14,667 nucleotides of DNA from JBHJOF01 sp050330055 (GCA_050330055.1 JBHJOF010000194.1:1-14667); one strand, 5' to 3'. Positions 6,427 to 14,300 are shown, counted from the stretch's first letter. Made by a program: numbers and translations. The notes: generated from the sequence alone by a model not told the origin.

Positions 6427-7308
6427 CTAGGCCTCGGCCAGCAACGCCCGCAGCCCTGCCTTGTAATCGGGATAGGCGAGCGTGATGCCGAGTTCCTGCT
6501 TGATGCGCCGGTTGGAGACCCGCTTGCTGTCGGTATAGAAGCTGCGCGCCATGGGGCTGAGCTCGGCCTGTTCGAAGGGCACCAGGGGCGGCGGCTCCCG
6601 CCCGAGCAGCCTGCAGGCGTACTCAGTCACCTCGGCCGGCGGCGCCGGCGCGTCGTCGCAGAGGTTGTAGGCGCGGCCCGGCTTGGGCCGGGCGATCGAG
6701 GCCTCGAGCACCGTGGCGATGTCCTCGACGTGGATGCGGCTGAAGACCTGGCCCGGCTTGTCTATGCGCTTGGCGGTGCCGGCCCGCACGCTGTCGAGCG
6801 CGCTGCGTCCGGGCCCGTAGATGCCGGCCAGTCGGAAGATGTGCGCCGGATGACCGGGCAGCGCCAGCCAGGCCTGCTCGGCCGCCAGCCGGCGCCGGCC
6901 GCGCTCGCCCGAGGGCGCGAGCGGCGAGTCCTCGTCGACCCAGCCGCCCGCACGGTCGCCATAGACTCCGGTGGTCGAGAGATAGCCGACCCACCGCAGG
7001 CCCGGCAGGGGTGCGATGTCGGCCCGATGGTGATCGAGCACCGGGTCGCCTTCCGCGTCGGGCGGCACCGAGGACAGCAGGTGCGTGGTGCCGGCAAGCG
7101 CTGCCGCCGGATCGGCGAGCGGCCGGCCGCGGTCGAAGACGAAGGCCGCGATGCCGGCAGCGGCCAGCGCCGCCGCCTTGTCCGGTGAGCGGGTGGTTCC
7201 GCCCACCTGCCAGCCCCGAGCCAGCAGGCGGTCGGCCAGCGTCCGGGCGCTGTAGCCCAGGCCGAAGCAGAACAGACGCCCCTCCCTGGTCCCGACTGCC
7301 TCGCTCAT
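6427..7308 (-). CDS. Atypical SDR / NAD(P)-binding epimerase-like protein
   Basis: This is a 293-residue Rossmann-fold protein of the extended/atypical SDR group, similar in style to E. coli YeeZ. The N-terminus FCFGLGYSARTLADRLLARG carries the dinucleotide-binding glycine motif (residues 14-33). YLSTTGVYGD (109-118) and FRLAGIYGPGRS are typical of epimerase/dehydratase relatives. The catalytic YxxxK is not intact after Y116, as in other atypical SDRs, so the reaction is unclear; binding of NAD(P) or a nucleotide sugar is the safest statement. The start is ATG 7308 because GGGAG lies 5 nt upstream; a TTG seven codons earlier (7329) is less likely. It is divergent from the TPR gene across an 86-nt gap (7309-7394) that must hold both promoters; the candidates there (for example TTGTTG-17-TAAGGT for this gene) are too weak to list. 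Confidence 0.85.
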   Translation of the reverse strand: MSEAVGTREGRLFCFGLGYSARTLADRLLARGWQVGGTTRSPDKAAALAAAGIAAFVFDRGRPLADPAAALAGTTHLLSSVPPDAEGDPVLDHHRADIAPLPGLRWVGYLSTTGVYGDRAGGWVDEDSPLAPSGERGRRRLAAEQAWLALPGHPAHIFRLAGIYGPGRSALDSVRAGTAKRIDKPGQVFSRIHVEDIATVLEASIARPKPGRAYNLCDDAPAPPAEVTEYACRLLGREPPPLVPFEQAELSPMARSFYTDSKRVSNRRIKQELGITLAYPDYKAGLRALLAEA

Positions 7309-7394
7309 CTCGTCTCCCGCCATCCGCAACGCTCCGCTTGCGTCCAGGCGCGCGAGAGGTGACCTTAGGAAGCCTGCCCCGGGTCAACAAGCTG

Positions 7395-8204
7395 ATGTCG
7401 CGTTTTCTGTTCCCCTGCTTTGCGCTTTTGCTGTTGCTATCTCCCGCCGCGCCTGGCGCGGCGCAGGATCAAGCGCCGACGCAAGATCCAGCCCAAGGGC
7501 CCGCTGAAGCTCCGGCGGACCCCGACCTGGCCGCGGTCTATTCCGACTGCATGAACCTGGCGCGGGTCCAGCCGGAGGAGGCCTTCGAAAAGGCGACCGC
7601 CTGGGCCGGCCTCGACGGCGGCTACGCGGCGCGGCACTGCGCCGCAATCGCGCTGCTCGGCCTCGGCGAGTACCGCGAGGCGGCCGACCGGCTGGAAATC
7701 CTGGCCGAGGATTTGAGCGGTCCCGACGCCAAGCTGCGGGTCGGGGTGCTGGCCCAGGCCGGGCAGGCCTGGCTGCTGGGCGGCGACACCACGCGCGCCT
7801 ACGCGACGCAGAGCGCCGCGCTGAGACTCGAGCCCGAAAACGTCGAGCTGCTGATCGACCGCGCCGTCACCCTGGCCAGTGCCGCAAACTACTGGGAAGC
7901 GATCGACGACCTGAACGCGGCCCAGGAGCTGGCGCCCGGGCGCGGCGACATCTTCATCTTCCGGGCCAGCGCCTACCGCTTCGTCGACGCCAACGAGCTG
8001 GCCCTGGAGGACGTGAACCATGGCCTCAGGCTCGACCCCGACAACCCCGAGGGCCTGCTGGAGCGCGGCATCCTGCGGCGCCTGGCCGGCGATACGGCCG
8101 GCGCCCGCGAGGACTGGCTGCGGGTAGTGACGCTCGCCGAAGGCAGCCCCGCCGCCGAGGCCGCGCAGGCCAACCTGGAAGCGCTCGACGTGAAGGCGGA
8201 GTGA
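7395..8204 (+). CDS. Exported tetratricopeptide-repeat protein
   Basis: This 269-residue protein starts with a clear Sec signal peptide (MSRFLFPCFALLLLLSPAAP, likely cut near GAA-QD, about residue 23). A P/A/Q-rich stretch follows, then about five TPR-like helical hairpins (for example YATQSAALRLEPENVELLIDRA, where consecutive repeats keep the L-P-x-N/G spacing, and LEDVNHGLRLDPDNPEGLLERG). TPRs are protein-binding scaffolds, so a periplasmic adaptor role is likely; the partner is unknown. Two cysteines in the mature N-terminal part (SDCMNLAR, ARHCAAI) could form a disulfide. The start is placed at the ATG that begins the signal peptide, though its Shine-Dalgarno is weak. The longer open frame upstream is antisense to the SDR gene and is not considered real. 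Confidence 0.88.
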   Translation: MSRFLFPCFALLLLLSPAAPGAAQDQAPTQDPAQGPAEAPADPDLAAVYSDCMNLARVQPEEAFEKATAWAGLDGGYAARHCAAIALLGLGEYREAADRLEILAEDLSGPDAKLRVGVLAQAGQAWLLGGDTTRAYATQSAALRLEPENVELLIDRAVTLASAANYWEAIDDLNAAQELAPGRGDIFIFRASAYRFVDANELALEDVNHGLRLDPDNPEGLLERGILRRLAGDTAGAREDWLRVVTLAEGSPAAEAAQANLEALDVKAE

Positions 8205-8238
8205 GCGCACTGTCCGGATAAGGTGCGCCACCCTGTCC

Positions 8239-8392
8239 GTCATGGTCGGCGAAGGCCGACCATCCACGTGTTTGTAGTTTTCAACGGAAAAGCCGAGCCT
8301 CTACTCGCTTGCTGCACCATCGATTGTAGCAAGCGCCGATAACAGCCGCGACCGAAGAAACTCGTGGATGGTCGGCCTTCGCCGACCATGAC
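8239..8392. repeat. 154-bp nested inverted-repeat element (MITE-like)
   Basis: The terminal arms 8239-8268 and 8363-8392 are perfect 30-nt inverted repeats, and each arm is itself a hairpin (GGTCGGC-GAA-GGCCGACC core). The 94-nt interior is visibly richer in A and T than the flanks and contains another perfect 8-bp stem (CGCTTGCT 8306-8313, AGCAAGCG 8328-8335). The arms carry the same GTCAT...ATCCA borders as the repeats at 2937 and 9204. The element sits between convergent genes (TPR and fzlA) and could act as a two-way terminator. No clear target duplication is seen and no protein is encoded. Confidence 0.7.
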
Positions 8393-8415
8393 TGCTGGTG
8401 TGAACGAGTCTTCGC

Positions 8416-8446
8416 TGGACAGCTGCGGGTCAAGCCCGCGCATGAC
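8416..8446. repeat. Single half-unit of the hairpin repeat family
   Basis: TGGAC, a GCGGG-TCAAG-CCCGC hairpin (8425-8439) and the ATGAC end match the right-hand unit of the pairs at 2937-3025 and 9204-9282. There is no left partner of the same stem sequence nearby. It lies 23 nt beyond the 154-bp element and 14 nt before the fzlA stop codon. Confidence 0.55.
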
Positions 8447-8460
8447 AAGAGATGCGACCC

Positions 8461-9129
8461 TCAGAAATCCGGGTCCGCGTAGTGCTTGGGCGGTGCGATG
8501 CCGGCGATGTTGTCGGCCAGGATCGGGCGCATCGAGGGGCGCGACTTGACGCGGGCGTACCAGTCCTTGGCCCCGGCGTGCTCGGCCCAGGGCACGTCGC
8601 CCAGGTAGTCGACCGCCGAGACGTGCGCCGCCGCGGCCATGTCGGCCAGCGAGAAGTCGTCGCCGGCGAGCCAGCGCCGCCGCTCGCTCAGCCAGGCGAT
8701 GTATTCCAGGTGATAGTGGATGTTGGCGTGGCCGGCGCGGATCGCCGCCGAGTTGGGCTCGCCCAGGCCCATGAAGCGCCGCATGATTTTTTCCTCGACC
8801 AGGTTCTGCGTCACCTCGCGGGCGAACTTGACGTCGAACCAGTTGGCCAGCCGCCGCACCTCGGCACGGTCGAGCAGGTCGCGGCCGAGCAGCGGCGTCT
8901 CGGAGTAGGCCTCCTCCAGGTACTCGACGATGACCTGGTGGTCGGGGATGGTGGTGCCGTCGTCTTCCTGCAGCACCGGCACCTCGCCGGCCGGGTTCAG
9001 GCTCAGGAAGCCCTCGCGCCGCTCCCAGATCTTCTCCGCCTTGAGTTCGAATTCGAGCTGCTTCTCGCGCAGCAGCATGCGGATCTTGCGGCAGCCGGGA
9101 TCGATCGAGAGGTGGAACAGGGTACGCAT
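8461..9129 (-). CDS. fzlA: FtsZ-binding GST-fold protein FzlA (probable)
   Basis: The 222-residue product has a thioredoxin-like N-domain (NPAGEVPVL, with the cis-proline loop) and a helical GST C-domain. FzlA-type features run throughout: WERREGFLSLNPAGEVPVL, IVEYLEEAY, WFDVKFAREVT, RRWLAGDDFSLADMAAAAH, DYLGDVPWAEH, DWYARVKSRPS and the C-terminal tail PPKHYADPDF. In Caulobacter FzlA binds FtsZ filaments at midcell, curves them and promotes constriction; it does not act as a conventional glutathione transferase, and the C-terminal tail matters for function. A plain GST-family enzyme is the alternative. The start ATG 9129 has no Shine-Dalgarno, but a -10-like TATAGT lies 9 nt upstream, which suggests a leaderless mRNA. 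It is convergent with the TPR gene. Confidence 0.82.
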   Translation of the reverse strand: MRTLFHLSIDPGCRKIRMLLREKQLEFELKAEKIWERREGFLSLNPAGEVPVLQEDDGTTIPDHQVIVEYLEEAYSETPLLGRDLLDRAEVRRLANWFDVKFAREVTQNLVEEKIMRRFMGLGEPNSAAIRAGHANIHYHLEYIAWLSERRRWLAGDDFSLADMAAAAHVSAVDYLGDVPWAEHAGAKDWYARVKSRPSMRPILADNIAGIAPPKHYADPDF

Positions 9130-9138
9130 GGCGGCGGG

Positions 9139-9166
9139 ACTATAGCCTTGCCCGCCGCGCCGTGAA
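9139..9166 (-). promoter_or_regulatory. Promoter of fzlA
   Basis: On the minus strand, TTCACG (9166-9161), a 16-nt spacer and TATAGT (9144-9139, 5 of 6 to consensus) lie just before the gene. The -10 ends 9 nt before the ATG, leaving a leader of about 1-3 nt. The geometry equals that of the thrS promoter. Confidence 0.5.
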
Positions 9167-9203
9167 CAGCGTCTTGCGCGGAAGGTCTGCCTGTCCCTCC
9201 AAT

Positions 9204-9282
9204 GTCATGGCCGGGCTTGACCCGGCCATCCAGGAGTCAGCGGCAACAAACTCTGGATGCCCGGATCAGGTCCGGGCATGAC
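9204..9282. repeat. Paired inverted hairpin repeat (29-nt units)
   Basis: The left unit 9204-9232 (GTCAT, CCGGG-CTTGA-CCCGG stem, ATCCA) and the right unit 9254-9282 (TGGAT, CCCGGA/TCCGGG stem, ATGAC) are inverted relative to each other and 21 nt apart. The pair lies between the MFS gene stop and the fzlA promoter, both on the minus strand, so it may end the MFS transcript. It belongs to the same family as 2937-3025. Confidence 0.7.
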
Positions 9283-9292
9283 AACAAGCGTT

Positions 9293-10492
9293 CTAAGCCC
9301 GTAAGGCTGCAAAGCTCTGCACGGAGCGAAGCGGGCTGAAAAGCGCCGCCGCGAAGGAACAGCCGAAGGCGGCGATCACGAAGACCACCCCCATGGTGGG
9401 CGATAGCACGCCGGTCACAAACCCGCCGGCGAGCGCGCCAAGGGGACGCACGCCATAGATGGCCGTCTGGATCACGGCATTCACGCAGCCGAGCATGTGC
9501 TGGGGCGTCACGAGCTGCCGGATGGAGTTCTGCGCGACCAGCCACATGGATGGGCCGAACCCAACGAAAAAGAATATCACGTAGAGTCCCAGCATGGAGC
9601 CGTCGGCGGGGATCGCAAGGAGCAGCAGGACGGCGGCAAAGGAGCTGCCCGGTCCGAGGAGCAGAATGACGTAGGGCGCAATCGACCTGTTGAAACGGCC
9701 GGCCACCCAGGTCCCGGCAATAACGGCGCCACCGAATGCGGAAAGGGCGATTCCGAAGGCTTTCGGGTCGGCATGATAGTAGTCCAGCAGAAGGGGTGCC
9801 AAGATCGCCAGAAGCGCAGCGAAGGCGAGATTCCAGAAAACTGCGCAAGCTGCAATCGGCCGCAGTAATCGTTGCCTGACGACAAAACGGCTCCCGTCGA
9901 GAATCGTCTTCAGCACATTGGCCTTCTTGGGATGACTCACTTCGAGGGATGGGAACCGGAAGGCGATTGCAAGCGACGTCGCGGCCACCACGGCCGCCAG
10001 AATGAACAGGCCGTTGCCGAAGCCATATTCAACCAGCAGCCCAACGAGAAGAGGTGCCGCCAAGGAGGGAATGGCGCGCGCCATCTCGACCCGCGAGTTT
10101 GCCGTCGCGATGTCCTTTATCTCGACGACCATGGGAATCATGGAGAGGCCGACAAGCACGAAGAGCACGATGCCGAAACCGGCAACGGTCACGCTCGCAG
10201 CGAAGAAAACAAGGCTCAGGGCGTAAACGCCGATGGCCGCCCCGGCGAAGCCAAGCGCCGAGATCGAGGCGGCGGCAACGGCTGCCCACCTGGCCTGCGC
10301 GCGGTCGACGATCAAGCCGAAGGGAATGGAGCCCAGAAGGTGGGCCAAGGCCTGGCAGGCAACAAGGATGCCGATGATCTCGGGCGATACGCCGAACAGG
10401 ACCGCCGCCAGAAGCGGCACGGCAGCGATGGCGATCTGATCCGCCGCATGCATGCCGTAGGCCGACAATGTTAGTCTTTCGATCGCGCGCAT
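9293..10492 (-). CDS. MFS transporter, probable exporter
   Basis: This 399-residue inner-membrane protein shows about twelve hydrophobic helices in two halves, the usual size and layout of a major facilitator superfamily carrier. The loop between helices 2 and 3 (GLIVDRAQAR) is the degenerate MFS signature. NSRVEMARAIPSLAAPLLVG and SIRQLVTPQHMLGCVNAV resemble the drug or siderophore efflux (EntS/MFS_3-like) branch, whose members carry similar loop residues. The substrate cannot be told, and no biosynthetic or resistance genes are adjacent. ATG 10492 has no strong Shine-Dalgarno; its leader carries two small inverted repeats. Codon use appears less G/C-extreme than in thrS or gltB, and with the TA module next to it this suggests an accessory patch. 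Confidence 0.85.
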   Translation of the reverse strand: MRAIERLTLSAYGMHAADQIAIAAVPLLAAVLFGVSPEIIGILVACQALAHLLGSIPFGLIVDRAQARWAAVAAASISALGFAGAAIGVYALSLVFFAASVTVAGFGIVLFVLVGLSMIPMVVEIKDIATANSRVEMARAIPSLAAPLLVGLLVEYGFGNGLFILAAVVAATSLAIAFRFPSLEVSHPKKANVLKTILDGSRFVVRQRLLRPIAACAVFWNLAFAALLAILAPLLLDYYHADPKAFGIALSAFGGAVIAGTWVAGRFNRSIAPYVILLLGPGSSFAAVLLLLAIPADGSMLGLYVIFFFVGFGPSMWLVAQNSIRQLVTPQHMLGCVNAVIQTAIYGVRPLGALAGGFVTGVLSPTMGVVFVIAAFGCSFAAALFSPLRSVQSFAALRA

Positions 10493-10502
10493 CGCTCAGG
10501 TC

Positions 10503-10550
10503 CGGGCCGTTGGAAGTCGGCCCGAACCTACGTGCCGGAGGTATCTCCGG
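10503..10550. promoter_or_regulatory. Two inverted repeats upstream of the MFS gene
   Basis: CCGGAG-GTAT-CTCCGG (10535-10550) is a perfect 6-bp dyad with a 4-nt centre. CGGGCC (10503-10508) pairs with GGCCCG (10519-10524). Both lie 11-58 nt before the MFS start. They could be an operator for an unlinked regulator or hairpins in the leader RNA. No regulator gene is adjacent, so the role is inference. Confidence 0.35.
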
Positions 10551-10643
10551 ACTATCCGCTTCTTGCGATCACCGGTGAGTCCACGAGTCGGACAAGACCG
10601 TACTGAACGACCCGCGGGCAGCAGCTAAGGGTCGAACGCCTAT

Positions 10644-10673
10644 CTACGCCCGCTGCTCCGCCACCGCCTCGGC
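10644..10673 (-). repeat. Imperfect copy of the gltB 3' end
   Basis: These 30 bases match the last 30 bases of gltB (11389-11418) at 27 positions, stop codon included. On the minus strand the copy encodes the end ...AEAVAEQRA-stop, against ...AEALAEQRA-stop in gltB. An in-frame TAA a few codons upstream shows it is only a remnant. The two copies are direct repeats 745 bp apart and enclose the toxin-antitoxin pair and the 53-bp palindrome. Confidence 0.6.
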
Positions 10674-10684
10674 CAGCAACGCCG

Positions 10685-10713
10685 TTTACTGGGGCCCCCG
10701 CAAAGCCTATTCT
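10685..10713 (+). promoter_or_regulatory. Possible promoter of the toxin-antitoxin operon
   Basis: TTTACT (10685-10690), a 17-nt spacer and TATTCT (10708-10713) give 4 of 6 matches in each box. The spacer holds GGGGCCCC (10691-10698), a palindrome that could serve as the operator for autorepression, as is usual for type II modules. A strong GGGAG Shine-Dalgarno (10739-10743) sits 7 nt before the antitoxin GTG. Confidence 0.35.
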
Positions 10714-10750
10714 GACACCAAAGGCCCCCCTTTCTTACGGGAGACTGCTC

Positions 10751-10981
10751 GTGACCAGGCGCCTGGACGACGTCATCGAAAAGATCCGCAAACTGCCGGA
10801 AGCACGGCAGGACGACGCGGCCGATCTGCTTTCGGCCCTGCTGGCACAAGAGGCACCGCCTCGCTTCGACCTGACCCCCCAGCAAGTCGAGGACGTAAAG
10901 GCTGCCCTGCGCCGCGCTGACGTTGGAGAGTTCGCGAGTGACAAGGAAGTGGAAGCGGTCTTCGCCAAATACAAAGCATGA
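10751..10981 (+). CDS. Antitoxin of a ParE/RelE-type module
   Basis: This is a 76-residue acidic, helical protein (VIEKIRKLPEARQDDAADLL, then LTPQQVEDVKAALRRADVGEFASDKEVEAVFAKYKA). The N-terminal part has the KLPEARQDDAAD pattern common in small antitoxins paired with RelE/ParE toxins, and the C-terminal part with its E/F/K-rich end would bind the toxin. Antitoxins of this kind neutralise the toxin and, with it, usually repress the operon. The start is GTG 10751, with GGGAG 7 nt upstream. The stop overlaps the toxin start (ATGA), so translation is coupled. Assignment rests on pairing and pattern; the exact antitoxin family is not certain. Confidence 0.82.
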   Translation: MTRRLDDVIEKIRKLPEARQDDAADLLSALLAQEAPPRFDLTPQQVEDVKAALRRADVGEFASDKEVEAVFAKYKA

Positions 10982-11250
10982 GGATTCGCTACGATCGCCA
11001 GGCAATCGCTCAGCTCGATCACATACTAGCCTACATTGCACGAGACAATCCGCGGGCGGCGGCAAAGACCGTACGCTATATACGTCAAAGCGTGCGGCGA
11101 CTAACCATTTTCCCGCGGTCCGGACGCCCAGGCGCCGTGAAAGGAACGCGAGAGCTCGTCGCCCCTGGTACGGCCTATATCGTTGTCTATCGGGCGACGG
11201 ATGACGAAATCCAGGTGCTCGGCGTCTTTCACGGCGCACAGCGGCGGTGA
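10978..11250 (+). CDS. ParE/RelE superfamily toxin
   Basis: This 90-residue basic protein has the ParE/RelE fold pattern: RIRYDRQAIAQLDHILAYIA, two helices (RAAAKTVRYIRQSVRRL), the FPRSGRPG turn, and the C-terminal strands RELVAPGTAYIVVYR and IQVLGVFHGAQRR. RelE members cleave mRNA on the ribosome and ParE members poison DNA gyrase; sequence alone does not decide between them here. All core elements are present, so the toxin is probably functional. It starts inside the antitoxin stop (ATGA overlap), with the antitoxin first, as is typical of type II systems. Confidence 0.88.
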   Translation: MRIRYDRQAIAQLDHILAYIARDNPRAAAKTVRYIRQSVRRLTIFPRSGRPGAVKGTRELVAPGTAYIVVYRATDDEIQVLGVFHGAQRR

Positions 11251-11253
11251 GAC

Positions 11254-11388
11254 GCTAGTACCAGCTATCGCAATAGCGTGAGTCGGACCCCATCCTTCGA
11301 CAGGCTCAGGATGAGGCCCTCATGCTGAGCTTGTCGAAGGATGAGGGCCGGTGCCATGTAACACCCATTTGTGATTCCCGGTACTAGC
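11254..11388. repeat. Outer 9-bp inverted repeat around the TA/gltB gap
   Basis: GCTAGTACC (11254-11262) and GGTACTAGC (11380-11388) are exact inverted copies that start 3 nt after the toxin stop and end 1 nt before the gltB stop. Inside lie a GCTAT-CGCA-ATAGC hairpin (11264-11277) and the 53-bp palindrome. The whole gap between the two convergent genes is thus one nested inverted structure, which may be a small mobile or terminator-like unit. Confidence 0.5.
11291..11343. repeat. 53-bp near-perfect palindrome
   Basis: The 26-nt arms 11291-11316 and 11318-11343 are inverted copies with 24 matches around a single central base. The arm (core CCTTCGACARGCTCAGSATGAGG) resembles a palindromic intergenic repeat seen in many alphaproteobacterial genomes. 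Lying between convergent genes, it can form a strong hairpin in either transcript and may act as a bidirectional terminator. Confidence 0.7.
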
Positions 11389-14300
11389 CTAAGCCCGCTG
11401 CTCGGCCAACGCCTCGGCGGTGACCGGCTGTTCGAGCAGGGCCAGCATCTCCTTCGGCGCGACCTGCCAGAAGGAGTCCTTCTCGTGGCGCCAGTCGACC
11501 AGGATTTGCTCGGCGAAGCGCGAGTGGGTCTCGCGCCAGTGCTCGTTGATCAGGTCGCGCAGCAGGCCCTCCCAGTAGTCGGTCTCGACACGCTGGAAGA
11601 TCACGCTGTCCGGGTTGATGCGGTGCGGCAGCAGGTTCTCCGGGTCGTAGACGAAGGCCATGCCGCCGGTCATGCCGGCGGCGAAGTTGTCGCCCACCGT
11701 GCCGAGGATCACGACGGTGCCGCCGGTCATGTACTCGCAGCCGTTCGAGCCGCAGCCCTCGACCACCGCGACGGCGCCGGAGTTGCGCACGGCGAAGCGC
11801 TCGCCGGCCTGGCCGGCGGCGAACAGCCGCCCGGCCGTGGCGCCGTAGAGCGCGGTGTTGCCGATGATGGTGTTCTCGTTGCTGACCAGCGCGCTCGCCG
11901 TCATCGGCCGCACCACGATGGTGCCGCCGGAGAGGCCCTTGCCGACATAGTCGTTGGCGTCGCCGAAGACCTCCAGCTTCAGGCCCTGCACCGCGAAGGC
12001 ACCGAGCGACTGGCCGGCCGAGCCGCGCAGCCGCACCGTGGCGTGGCCGGGGTTGAGGCCGGTCATGCCGAAGCGCCGGGTGATCTGCGCCGAAAGCTTG
12101 GTGCCGATCGCCCGGTGGGTGTTGCGGATGGTGTACTGCAGCTGGGTCTTCTCGCCCTCGGTGAAGAGCGTGGCAGCATCGGCGATCATCTGCGCGTCCA
12201 GCGTCTCGGGCACCTCGTTGCGCCCCTCCAGGGTGCAGAACTGCGGCTCGTCGCCCGGGTCGGCGGTCGCCAGGATCGGGTTGAGGTCGAGGTCGTCCAG
12301 GCGCGAGGCGCCGCGGCTGACCTGGGCCAGCAGGTCGGTGCGGCCGGTCACCTCGCGCAGCGAGCGGGCGCCCAGCGAGGCCAGGATCTCGCGCACCTCC
12401 TCGGCCATGAAGGAGAAGAGGTTGACCACCTTCTCCGGCGTGCCGGTGAAGCGCTCGCGCAGCTTCGGGTCCTGGGTGCAGACGCCGACCGGACAGGTGT
12501 TGGAGTGGCACTGGCGCACCATGATGCAGCCCATGGCGACCAGCGAGGCGGTGCCGACGCCGAACTCCTCGGCGCCCAGCATGGCGGCGATCACCACGTC
12601 GCGGCCGGTCTTGATGCCGCCGTCGGTGCGCAGCCGCACGTTCTTGCGCAGGCGGTTCAGCGTCAACACCTGGTGCACCTCGGAGAGGCCCATCTCCCAG
12701 GGCACGCCGGCGTACTTGATCGAGGTCTGCGGCGAGGCGCCGGTGCCGCCAACGTGGCCGGAGATCAGGATCACGTCCGCCTTGGCCTTGGCGACGCCCG
12801 CGGCGATGGTGCCGATACCGGATCGCGACACCAGCTTGACGCAGACCTGGGCGTCCGGGTTGATCTGCTTCAGATCGTAGATGAGCTGCGCCAGGTCCTC
12901 GATCGAGTAGATGTCGTGGTGCGGCGGCGGCGAGATCAGCATGACGCCCGGCGTCGAGTGACGCAGCTTGGCAATCATATCGGTCACCTTGAAGCCGGGC
13001 AGCTGGCCGCCCTCGCCGGGCTTGGCGCCCTGCGCCACCTTGATCTCGATCTCGCGGCACTTGTTGAGATACTCAGCGGTGACGCCGAAGCGGCCTGAGG
13101 CGACCTGCTTGATCGCCGAGTTCTCGTTGTCGCCGTTGGCGCGCGGCTTGTAGCGTCCCGGGTCCTCGCCGCCCTCGCCGGAATCGGACTTGGCGCCGAT
13201 CCGGTTCATGGCGATGTTGAGGGTGCCATGCGCCTCCGGCCCGAGCGCGCCCAGCGACATGCCGGGCGTGACGAAGCGCTTGCGGATCGAGGTAATCGAC
13301 TCGACCTCTTCGAGCGGCACAGGCGTGATGCCGCTCGACTTGAAGTCGAGCAGATCGCGCAGCGACGTCGGCGGCAGCTGGCGCACCTCCTCGCTGAACT
13401 TCTTGTAGGTCGAGTAGGAATCGGTGGCGACCGCGGTCTGTAGCGTATGGATCAGGTTGGCGCCCCAGGCGTGCTGCTCGCCGCCGCGGCGATAGCGGTA
13501 GAAGCCGCCGACCGGCAGCGCCACAACGCCCTCCTGCCAGGCGCGGCGGTGCAGCTCGAGGATCTTGTGCTGGATGCCGGAGAGGCCGATGCCGGAGAGG
13601 CGGCTGGTCATGGCCGGGAAGTACTCGTCGACCAAGGTGCGCGACAGCCCGACCGCCTCGAAGTTGTAACCGCCGCGGTAGGAGGAGATCACCGAGATCC
13701 CCATCTTCGACATGACCTTCAGGAGGCCGTCGCCGACCGCCTTCTTGTAGCGGGCGACCGCCTCCTCCAGGGTGATGTCGCCGAACAGGCCGCGGCGCTG
13801 GCGGTCGGCGATCGATTCCTGCGCCAGGTAGGCGTTGACCGTGGTGGCGCCGATGCCGATCAGCACCGCGAAGTAGTGCACGTCCAGGCACTCGCCGGAG
13901 CGGACGTTGATCGAGGTGAAGGTGCGCAGCTTCTGGCGCATGAGGTGCGAGTGAACCGCGCCGACCGCCAGGATCATGGGCAGCGCCGCGCGCTCCGCTC
14001 CGGCCGCCTTGTCGCTCAGCACCACGTGCTCGCAGCCGCCGCGCACGGCGTCTTCGGCCTCGCGGCGGATGCGCTCCAGCGCATCGCGCAGCGCGCTGTC
14101 GCCGCCTTCGGGGTCGAAGGTGCAGTCGATGTCCGCGGCCGTGGCGCCCATGCGCGCGCGCATGGCCTCGAACTCGGCCGTGGTCAGCACCGGCGACTCG
14201 AGCTGCAGGATGCGGCACTGGCTCTCGTCCTCGTCGAGGATGTTGCCCAGGTTGCCGAGCCGGGTGATGAGCGTCATGACCCGGCGCTCGCGCAGGGAGT

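Noticed and set aside
7011..7394. Upstream extension of the TPR gene to an earlier start
   Set aside because: The extension lies antisense to the SDR gene and is Arg/Pro-rich noise. The real start is the ATG that opens a clear signal peptide at 7395.
8240..8549. Two small open frames beginning MDGRPSPTMT within and beside the 154-bp element
   Set aside because: Their shared start is only the translated inverted repeat; both frames run through repeat sequence and lack ribosome binding sites.
9497..10474. Plus-strand open frames opposite the MFS gene
   Set aside because: They are antisense to membrane helices, hydrophilic and rich in G, R, E and N, with no motif. They are shadow frames.
10666..10683. 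Exact 18-nt match to the 3' end of the SDR gene (6431-6448)
   Set aside because: Both encode A-L-L-A-E-A with the favoured codons of this genome, so the match can arise by codon bias. The longer match to the gltB end, including the stop codon, is the more telling one.
11371..13098. Plus-strand open frame of 575 codons opposite gltB
   Set aside because: It is antisense to conserved gltB domains, with the H/G/A/V/L-rich composition typical of shadow frames and no motif.
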